A DNA stretch of 64,000 bases from Streptomyces malaysiensis subsp. samsunensis (GTDB lineage: Bacteria; Actinomycetota; Actinomycetes; Streptomycetales; Streptomycetaceae). The stretch is taken from contig NZ_JANIIC010000003.1 of the NCBI RefSeq assembly GCF_024519315.1, forward strand, positions 248,001 through 312,000. Direction: 5' to 3'. The notes beneath the pieces are model-generated. The model saw only the letters and a list, made by a program, of their open reading frames with translations. It was not told the DNA's origin and searched no databases. Of this stretch, positions 57,805 through 64,000 are shown one piece after another; positions within the stretch are counted from its first letter, which is position 1, and every line of letters starts with the position of its first letter. Made by a program: the position numbers and the translations under genes.

Positions 57805-59517
57805 GTGGGGTCAGCCGATCCCCTGCCCATACGGGTACCGGTCGGTGCGGACTCCGATCGCTGGGCCAGCCGCGCGACGCATCGCCGCGTTCTGCTGGTG
57901 GTGCACAACGTCACCTCCGCCGGGCGCCTGCTGGACGTGCTGCCGCTGTTCCACGACGACTTTCGAGTACAACTGCTGGCCACGTCGACGGAGTCATCCG
58001 CGTTCCAAGGTGGCATCCGCGAGCTGTTCGCGGAGCTGGGTCTGCCCGTGCTGCCGTGGGAACAGGCGCTGGAAACACCGGTGGACCTGGCGGTTTCCGC
58101 CAGCTTCGGTGGACAACTCCACCGCCTGCCCGGCAAGTTGGCCGTATTGTCCCATGGTGTCGGATACACCAAGAAGCTGATGGCACCGGGGGCCGGTGGC
58201 CAGGAGCCGACGTTCGGGTTGTCACCGGAGTGGCTGCTGGCGAACGGCGAACCCTTCGTGGACGGTCTCGTACTGTCCCATCCGGAGCAGCTGGAGCGGT
58301 TGCGAAACACCTGCCCCGAAGCCGAGGCGGCGGCCGTCCTCGCGGGCGACCCGTGCTTCGACCGCCTGCTGGCCGGCCGGCCGTACCGGGAGCGGTTCCG
58401 GCGGGCGCTGGGCGTGCGGCGCGGTCAGCGGCTCGTAGTGCTGAACTCCACCTGGAACCCGGAGGGTCTCTTCGGAAACGGCGGTGACCACGACGTCCTG
58501 CCGAGTCTGCTGCCCCGGCTCGCCGCCGAGTTGCCGGCCGACGACTACCGGCTGGTGGCCGTATTGCATCCGAACATCTGGTACGGGCATGGCCCGGGGC
58601 AGATCCGGGTGTGGCTGGACCGGGCCCGACGCGGCGGCCTCACCCTGATCGACCCCGTACACGCATGGCGGCAGGCCCTGCTGGCGGCGGATGTCGTCGT
58701 GGGGGACTTCGGGGCGGTCTCCTACTACGCGGCGGCGCTGGGCATCCCCGTACTGCTGGCGTCGGCCACCCGGGACAGACTGGATCCGGCGGCGCCACTC
58801 GCCACATTCGTCCGGGAAGCGCCGCGACTCGATCCACACGGCCCGCCACGGGATCAGCTGGAGGAACTGCTGGCGTGGCACCGCCCGCTCCCCGGTCCCG
58901 CGGAGTTCACCAGCTCGGCCCCGGGCGCCTCGGCGGCGCTGCTGCGGCGGCTCTTCTACACGCTGATGGATCTCCCCGAGCCCGCGGCCCCCGCGCTGCT
59001 GGAGCCGCTGCCGCTGCCACCGTACGATCCGCCACGGCGCACCGCTCCCCTGAACGTCCGTACGCGTGTGCACGGAACCGAGGTCCGGGTCGAGCGCACC
59101 ACGGGCCACCCGTACGACGCCGTGGGCGAGGCCCATCTCGCCGTGCACGAGGACACCCGGGACCCCGGCGACCTGGAGCCGGCCGACGTGATCGTACGCG
59201 AGGGGCGGCCGGACGACCCCCGCCTCGGTGGCCCGCGGGAGTGGACCGCGGAGGTGCTGGACCGGTATCCGCACTGTGCGCTCGCCGTGTATGTGAGCGG
59301 ACCGGACCGCTGCACCGTACGCAGCCGGGAACACGGCGTGTTCGAGCTGTCGGCGGGCCCGGGCGCGGACGCCGACCCGGCGGCGTACGCCTCCTCGCTG
59401 CACGCATGGCTGGCGGGCGGCCGCACCGTGCCGCCCGGTGGGACGACGCTCCGGGTGCACACGGCCGGCGGTGTGCACCCGGTGGCGGTGGCACCCGGTG
59501 GCGGTGGCGCCCGCTAG
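57805..59517 (+). CDS. CDP-glycerol-glycerophosphotransferase-like protein of unknown role
   Basis: A 570-residue protein. The first 390 residues look like a GT-B glycosyl/glycerophosphotransferase fold: HRRVLLVVHNVTSAGRLLDVLPLF, KLAVLSHGVGYTKKLM, VVLNSTWNPEGLFG, VLHPNIWYGHGPGQIRVWL and ADVVVGDFGAVSYYAAALGIPVLL. The last is the hallmark C-terminal motif of teichoic-acid-type polymerases. A beta-rich tail (about 410-570) has no recognisable family. There is no membrane segment. The GTG start has GGAGG 6 bases before it. Its stop overlaps the stop of the convergent STAND gene within CTAG. Substrate and pathway are unknown. Confidence 0.75.
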   Translation: MGSADPLPIRVPVGADSDRWASRATHRRVLLVVHNVTSAGRLLDVLPLFHDDFRVQLLATSTESSAFQGGIRELFAELGLPVLPWEQALETPVDLAVSASFGGQLHRLPGKLAVLSHGVGYTKKLMAPGAGGQEPTFGLSPEWLLANGEPFVDGLVLSHPEQLERLRNTCPEAEAAAVLAGDPCFDRLLAGRPYRERFRRALGVRRGQRLVVLNSTWNPEGLFGNGGDHDVLPSLLPRLAAELPADDYRLVAVLHPNIWYGHGPGQIRVWLDRARRGGLTLIDPVHAWRQALLAADVVVGDFGAVSYYAAALGIPVLLASATRDRLDPAAPLATFVREAPRLDPHGPPRDQLEELLAWHRPLPGPAEFTSSAPGASAALLRRLFYTLMDLPEPAAPALLEPLPLPPYDPPRRTAPLNVRTRVHGTEVRVERTTGHPYDAVGEAHLAVHEDTRDPGDLEPADVIVREGRPDDPRLGGPREWTAEVLDRYPHCALAVYVSGPDRCTVRSREHGVFELSAGPGADADPAAYASSLHAWLAGGRTVPPGGTTLRVHTAGGVHPVAVAPGGGGAR

Positions 59518-61637
59518 CGCGGGGCCTGGCAGCGCAGCCGCAGACGGGCGAGATGCGTCAGATGCGGGGTCGCCTGCTCCGGGTTGAGCAGCCGCTCGGC
59601 CTCGGTGATCTTCGTCAGGGCCTCGGCGTCGTCGCCGGCGTCGTGCAGTGTCTCGGCGAGGTCGGTGAGGGTGCGGGCCTGGTTGTACGCCTCTCCCCGC
59701 TCCGCGAAGAAGTCCCGTACGGCCTCCAGGCGTACGCGGGATTCCTCCAGCCGGCCCAGACCGCGCAGGGCTCGCCCCTGGTGGCGTTCGGCCAGGGCGA
59801 GGGCACGTGGCAGGTCCTCCGCGCCCTCCTGGCCGGGGGTGATCCGCCGGTAGACGCGCTCCGCCTCGACGAACCGCTCGTACGCCGCCTCGTAACGCCA
59901 CCCGTTCAGACTCAGCAGGCCCAGCATCTCCAGGGACGACGCCTCGCCCCGTACGTGGCCCGCCGCGCGTTCACACGCGGCGGCGGTGCGCACTTCGCGG
60001 TCGGCCTCCTCCGCCCGCCCCAATTCGCCGAGGCAGTGCCCCAGTTGGAAGTGGAGCGCGCCCGCCATGCGGGAATCCGCGCGATACCGGTCGGCACACC
60101 GTGCCCCGACCCGGAGGGCGGGCAGCACCTCGTCCCACCGCCCGGCCTTCAGCTGGACCGGCCACAGCGCGCGGGCCAGCCGCAGCGCGGTGTCGATGTG
60201 CTGGTACTCCTCCGCCACCGAAACCGCCCGGACCACGTTTCCGGCCTCGGCCAGCAGCACCGCCATGCCCTCGGCCTCGTCGCGGTACGCGGTGCCCTCC
60301 GCCGGTGCGGGCTCGGTCCGCCAGCTCTGCGGCAGCGCCGCGTGCGCGGCGTGCAGCGCTCGGTTGAGCAGTCCGTCGAGGGCCCGGGAGATCGCCGCGG
60401 AGCACTCCGGGATGCCGTGTTCCAGGGCCGCGGTGTCCGCCAGCGCGTGACGCACTTCGGGCCGGAATCGGTACCGGCCGTCGCCCAGGGGCTCCACCAG
60501 CTGCACCTCGGCCGCTTCCACGAGCATCCCGGCGGCCTCCTCCCGGCCCACCTGCGCGGTCTCCGCGGCCAGCCGGGCGTCGAGCGCGGGCCAGCCGCCC
60601 AGCGCGGTCAGCCGGCAGAGCCGCGCCGTATCCGGCCGGAGGCGGCGGCAGGCGTTCCGCACCATGCCGTGCACCGGATGGCGTGCCGAGGACTCCGCCA
60701 CCTCCTCCGGCAGGGGCGGCTCCTCGGCCAGCAGGCTCATCGCCGCGGCCTTCAGGGCGAAGGCGTTGCCCGCGCAATCGCCCAGCAGGGCCGGCATCCG
60801 CGGCTTGGCCAGCGCCACCTTCTCCGGCGTGGCCACCTTGCGCAGCATCTTCACCGCGTCCCGGTCGCTCAGCGGAGGCACCGCGATGCGCTCCGCCTCC
60901 AGCGCGAAGGCCGGACCGGAGGCGACCACCAGCAGGAACACCTCCGGCGTGGCCGGAACGAGGCCGCGGACCTGCGCCGCGGAGGACGCGTGGTCGATCA
61001 CCACCAACGCCCTGCGGCCGGTCAGCATCCGCCGATAGAGCTCCACGCGCGCCGGCTCCGCGGGCGGAATCAGCTCGGGCTCGACGCCCATCCGACCGAG
61101 CAGGCGCAGCAGGACGGCGGACGGCTCCAGCCCGCTCTCCCCGGGGGCATCGCGAAGGTCGACGTAGAACTGCCCGTCGGGGTACCGCGCGACCTGGTCG
61201 GCGCCCCAGTGGAGGGCCACCGCGCTGGTGCCGATCCCGGGCGGCCCGTATAACAGCGCGACCCGTGGCCGCCCCGCCGCGGCGCGGGTCGCCTCCCGCC
61301 TCAGCTGCCGCAGGACGGTCTGTCGGTCGGTGAAGTCGCGCGTGGCGGGCGGCAGTTGAGCCCCGGGGCGCAGCGCCACCGCCGAATCCGGCAAGGTCCG
61401 CAGCAGAAGGGCCCATTCACCGCCACGCCGCCCGTCCCGGCCGAGCCGCGGATGCATCTCCCGCGCCAGCACCTCCCACCCCTCCGGGGTGGTCGGCAGC
61501 GGTGTCTCCCGCCCCAGGGTCCGTCTCACCAGCGCGCCCGTCGACAGCAGCATCTGCTTGCCCATCTCCCCGGCGGCGCCGTTCCCCACCGCGGTGAGGA
61601 ACGCGGTGAGCGCACTCACCGTCACGACCTCGAACAC
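59514..61637 (-). CDS. STAND (NB-ARC-type) ATPase with TPR-like C-terminus
   Basis: A 707-residue signalling protein. After an N-terminal region of about 100 residues with a short hydrophobic helix (VSALTAFLTAVGNGAAG), an NB-ARC-like ATPase begins. Its P-loop reads GPPGIGTSAVAL (residues 131-142), with Thr137 where lysine is standard. A Walker-B-like strand is ALVVIDHASSAAQVRGL, and a winged-helix region follows. The C-terminal 250 residues are TPR-like helices (LGHCLGELGRAEEADREVRTAAA; ALAERHQGRALRGLGRLEESRVRLEAV). I choose the GTG at 61635-61637, with GGAGG 7 bases before it, over starts further upstream. Its target and trigger are unknown. Confidence 0.82.
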   Translation of the reverse strand: MFEVVTVSALTAFLTAVGNGAAGEMGKQMLLSTGALVRRTLGRETPLPTTPEGWEVLAREMHPRLGRDGRRGGEWALLLRTLPDSAVALRPGAQLPPATRDFTDRQTVLRQLRREATRAAAGRPRVALLYGPPGIGTSAVALHWGADQVARYPDGQFYVDLRDAPGESGLEPSAVLLRLLGRMGVEPELIPPAEPARVELYRRMLTGRRALVVIDHASSAAQVRGLVPATPEVFLLVVASGPAFALEAERIAVPPLSDRDAVKMLRKVATPEKVALAKPRMPALLGDCAGNAFALKAAAMSLLAEEPPLPEEVAESSARHPVHGMVRNACRRLRPDTARLCRLTALGGWPALDARLAAETAQVGREEAAGMLVEAAEVQLVEPLGDGRYRFRPEVRHALADTAALEHGIPECSAAISRALDGLLNRALHAAHAALPQSWRTEPAPAEGTAYRDEAEGMAVLLAEAGNVVRAVSVAEEYQHIDTALRLARALWPVQLKAGRWDEVLPALRVGARCADRYRADSRMAGALHFQLGHCLGELGRAEEADREVRTAAACERAAGHVRGEASSLEMLGLLSLNGWRYEAAYERFVEAERVYRRITPGQEGAEDLPRALALAERHQGRALRGLGRLEESRVRLEAVRDFFAERGEAYNQARTLTDLAETLHDAGDDAEALTKITEAERLLNPEQATPHLTHLARLRLRCQAPR

Positions 61638-61872
61638 ACCGGCCCCTCCCCTGGTACCCATCCGAACCCTGGCCGGACTGTATCCCCGCGGCCATGACGG
61701 GGAACAGTCGAACCTCTCCGCACACAATCAGTTATCCGCGGGCGACACGCCGTGAACCACATCCTCGCGGTGCGGCGGTCGCGTTCTCGCGAGAGCCTGG
61801 AGAAGGAGAGCGTGCCCGGCGGTGGCGCCGCACATCCACGGTGGCACCTGCGCCTGGCGAGGAAGGCGGGCC

Positions 61873-62442
61873 ATGATGAGCGCTTCAGAAACCGCCGTGG
61901 GGCGGAGCCAGGGCGAGATGGCCCCACTCTCGGCGATCACGTTGAACGTCAACGATCAGGTGCGGCAGCTCCAGGTGGATCCACGGACCTCGCTGCTCGA
62001 CGCGTTGCGTGAACACCTGCGTCTGAGCGGGACCAAGAAGGGGTGTGACCACGGGCAGTGCGGCGCCTGCACGGTCCTGATCAACGGCCGCCGCGTCAAC
62101 TCGTGTCTGACGCTCGCCGTGATGCATGAGAACGACGCGATCGTGACGATCGAGGGCTTGGGCGATCCCGGCCATCTGCATCCCATGCAACGGGCCTTCG
62201 TCGAACGTGACGGCTTCCAATGCGGCTACTGCACCCCCGGCCAGATCTGTTCGGCCGTCGGCATGCTCGCCGAGGTGGAAGCGGGCTGGCCCAGCCACGT
62301 CACCGCCGATGTTGCCACGCCGGGGATCGCGTTGACCGACAACGAGATCCGCGAGCGAATGAGCGGCAACATCTGCCGGTGCGCCGCCTACCCGAACATC
62401 GTCGCGGCCATCCGCGGCAGCGCGGAGGGAGGTCCGGGATGA
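61873..62442 (+). CDS. paoA: Aldehyde oxidoreductase 2Fe-2S subunit (PaoA type)
   Basis: A 189-residue xanthine-oxidase-family iron-sulphur subunit. The plant-type cluster is [22 protein letters not shown], and the second cluster motifs are [11 protein letters not shown] and [10 protein letters not shown]. It passes electrons from the molybdenum subunit to the FAD subunit. Escherichia coli PaoA has a twin-arginine signal; none is visible here, so the enzyme is probably cytoplasmic. The ATG at 61873 is used (a second ATG follows directly). It overlaps paoB by 4 bases (ATGA). The upstream 235 bases hold no gene. Confidence 0.92.
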   Translation: MMSASETAVGRSQGEMAPLSAITLNVNDQVRQLQVDPRTSLLDALREHLRLSGTKKGCDHGQCGACTVLINGRRVNSCLTLAVMHENDAIVTIEGLGDPGHLHPMQRAFVERDGFQCGYCTPGQICSAVGMLAEVEAGWPSHVTADVATPGIALTDNEIRERMSGNICRCAAYPNIVAAIRGSAEGGPG

Positions 62443-63422
62443 GGTCCTTCACCTACGAGCGGGCGACGGACCCACGGGCCGCCGTCGCCGCGGTGTCCCG
62501 CTCCGGTGCGAAGTTCATCAGCGGCGGCACCAACCTGCTCGATCTGATGAAGCTCGACATCGAGGATCCCAGCCATCTGGTGGACATCAGCCGGCTTCCG
62601 CTGCGGGACATCGAGGAGCTGCCGGACGGTGGACTGCGCATCGGCGCCCAGGCGCGGAACTCCGACGTGGCCGCCGACGCCCGCGTGCGCACCCGCTACC
62701 CGGCGCTGTCGGAGGCGCTGGTGTCCGGCGCCTCGGGCCAGTTGCGCAACAAGGCGTCCACCGGCGGAAATCTGGTGCAGCGCACCCGCTGCCCCTACTT
62801 CTACGACACGGCCGCGGGCTGCAACAAGCGCGATCCCGGATCCGGCTGCGCGGCGATCGGCGGGTTCAACCGGATACACGCGATACTCGGCGCCAGCGAC
62901 TCCTGCATCGCCACCCACCCCTCGGACATGGCCGTGGCGATGACCGCGCTCGAAGCGCAGATCGAGCTGCTGCGCGCCGACGGCTCGGCGCGCCGCGTCG
63001 CCATCACCGACTTCTACCGGCTGCCGGGCGACACACCGCATATCGAGAATGTGCTGGAGCCCGACGAGATGATCACGGGTGTGCTGCTGCCGCCGCCCCT
63101 GCCGGGCCGACAGCTCTACCGCAAGGTGCGGGACCGGGCGTCGTACGAGTTCGCGCTGGTCTCGGTGGCGGCCGTCGTCTCGACCGAGCGGGGAACGATC
63201 AGTGAGGCACGGGTGGCGTTCGGCGGTGTGGCGCACAAGCCGTGGCGGTCCGTCGAGGCGGAGGACGCGCTGACCGGCCGTCCGGCCACGATGGCCACCT
63301 ATCGCGCCGCCGCCGAGGCGGCCATGCGCGACGCGGTCGGGCGGGGGCACAACGACTTCAAGATCGAACTGGCCAAGCGCACGCTGTGCCGCACGCTGGC
63401 GCAAGCGGCCGGGGCGAGCTGA
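62439..63422 (+). CDS. paoB: Aldehyde oxidoreductase FAD subunit with 4Fe-4S insert (PaoB type)
   Basis: A 327-residue FAD-binding subunit of the xanthine-oxidase family. The FAD motif is [13 protein letters not shown], and [31 protein letters not shown] carries the cysteines that hold an extra [4Fe-4S] cluster in PaoB/YagS-type proteins. [19 protein letters not shown] is the conserved C-terminal segment. It overlaps paoA (ATGA) and is followed by paoC after 10 bases, a tight three-gene operon. Confidence 0.93.
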   Translation: MRSFTYERATDPRAAVAAVSRSGAKFISGGTNLLDLMKLDIEDPSHLVDISRLPLRDIEELPDGGLRIGAQARNSDVAADARVRTRYPALSEALVSGASGQLRNKASTGGNLVQRTRCPYFYDTAAGCNKRDPGSGCAAIGGFNRIHAILGASDSCIATHPSDMAVAMTALEAQIELLRADGSARRVAITDFYRLPGDTPHIENVLEPDEMITGVLLPPPLPGRQLYRKVRDRASYEFALVSVAAVVSTERGTISEARVAFGGVAHKPWRSVEAEDALTGRPATMATYRAAAEAAMRDAVGRGHNDFKIELAKRTLCRTLAQAAGAS

Positions 63423-63432
63423 GGAGGCGAGA

Positions 63433-64000
63433 TGATCGGGCAAGCTGTGAACCGCGTCGACGGCCCGCTGAAGGCCACCGGCCGGGCGACCTACGCCTAC
63501 GAGCACTGGGAGGCCGGTCAGCCGCTCTACGGCTTCATCGTCGGCGCGACGATCGGCAAGGGCCGCATCACCCGGATCGACACCGAGGACGCCGAACGCG
63601 CGCCCGGTGTGCAACTGGTGATGACCTATCTCACCACCCCCGAGCAGGGCCCCCGCGACGAGTCCATTCCCTTCGAGTACTGGCGAGCCCAGCCGGTGCT
63701 GACCGGCCCGGACATTCACTATTACGGCGAGCCGGTGGCGCTGGTCGTCGCCGAGACCCTGGAGGAGGCCCGGTCCGCGGCCGATCTCGTCGAGGTCGAA
63801 TACCGCGCCGGGCGGGGACGCTTCGACTTCGGCGAGTTCGAAGACGTCTACATCCCCAAGACGGTCAACGCCGGCCTCCCCACCGACACCGCGGTGGGCG
63901 ACTTCGACGCCGGGTTCGCCGGGGCGGAGGTCAAGGTCGACCAGCAGTACACGACGCCGTACGAGTTCTCGTTGCCGATCGAACCGAACGCGTGCATGGC
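63433..64000 (+). CDS. paoC: Aldehyde oxidoreductase molybdenum subunit (PaoC type), partial
   Basis: The first 189 codons of the large molybdopterin subunit; the gene continues past the window. The start is ATG 63433 with GAGGAGG before it. The sequence VNRVDGPLKATGRATYAYEH, then HYYGEPVALVVAETLEEARSAADLVEVEY, is the conserved N-terminal region of xanthine-oxidase-family molybdenum subunits. The catalytic glutamate and molybdopterin motifs lie beyond the window. With paoA and paoB it forms an aldehyde or aromatic-aldehyde oxidoreductase that needs molybdopterin cytosine dinucleotide; the matching maturation factor (PaoD/XdhC type) may follow downstream. Confidence 0.92.

Noticed and set aside
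1-64000. tRNA, rRNA, IS elements, phage genes, attachment sites or a replication origin
   Set aside because: No cloverleaf, rRNA, transposase, integrase or origin signals were recognised; absence by eye is not proof.

Overview
The window is very GC-rich and its genes show strong third-position G/C bias. It carries the telomere replication pair tap-tpg, many TetR-family regulators, and small families typical of actinomycetes (FBP, DUF6328-like, DUF6480-like, YiaA/B). This points to a Streptomyces or a close relative with a linear replicon. The density of accessory genes, regulators and broken genes fits a chromosome arm or a large linear plasmid rather than the conserved core. I see no tRNA, rRNA, CRISPR array, IS element or replication origin, and no intact intergenic stretch longer than 300 bases. 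The largest non-coding block, 47754-48088, holds an operator-like repeat and gene remnants.

Layout. 1-5455: a 14-TM-type MFS exporter (cut by the window edge), a catalase, a divergent HxlR regulator/imine-reductase-like pair, and a YceI protein. 5502-13525, all on the minus strand: tap and tpg, then an alpha/beta hydrolase overlapping a 1419-residue caspase-like/NACHT-type/WD40 protein. This is the most striking part of the window and looks like a biological-conflict or programmed-cell-death module beside the telomere genes. 13712-20629: a small lipoprotein, an FBP protein and a TetR regulator around a perfect operator, an SGNH hydrolase, a low-molecular-weight phosphatase/fructosamine-kinase operon, an APH-like kinase and a membrane-anchored EEP-fold hydrolase.

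20635-27853: a dehydrogenase remnant, a small secreted protein, and a four-carbon sugar-acid (D-erythronate type) catabolic cluster: otnK, otnC, an MFS transporter, otnI, denD and a FadR-type regulator. Its first gene and a divergent LysR gene have both lost their 5' ends at one deletion scar. 27939-37486: a WYL regulator, DinB, an AlkZ-like fragment, an acyltransferase, an MFS/metallo-hydrolase pair, an AtzG/amidase pair, a TetR regulator and a class V aminotransferase. 37702-46689: an AI-2E-type exporter, an NsrR/flavohaemoglobin nitric-oxide module with two matching operators, two methyltransferases, a MerR-controlled operon, an aldo/keto reductase with a divergent TetR regulator and twin operators, and YiaA.

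46728-49726: a LacI regulator with a tandem operator-like repeat, followed by a decayed inositol-type operon (pieces resembling iolC, two ends of a Gfo/Idh/MocA gene, an iolE-like gene) and one intact TIM-barrel isomerase. 49891-61637: an acyl-CoA dehydrogenase, a TetR/MFS pair, a haem-oxygenase-like diiron protein beside a PLP decarboxylase, two small membrane proteins, and a tail-to-tail pair of a CDP-glycerol-transferase-like protein and a STAND/TPR ATPase. 61873-64000: a PaoABC-type molybdenum aldehyde oxidoreductase operon running off the window.
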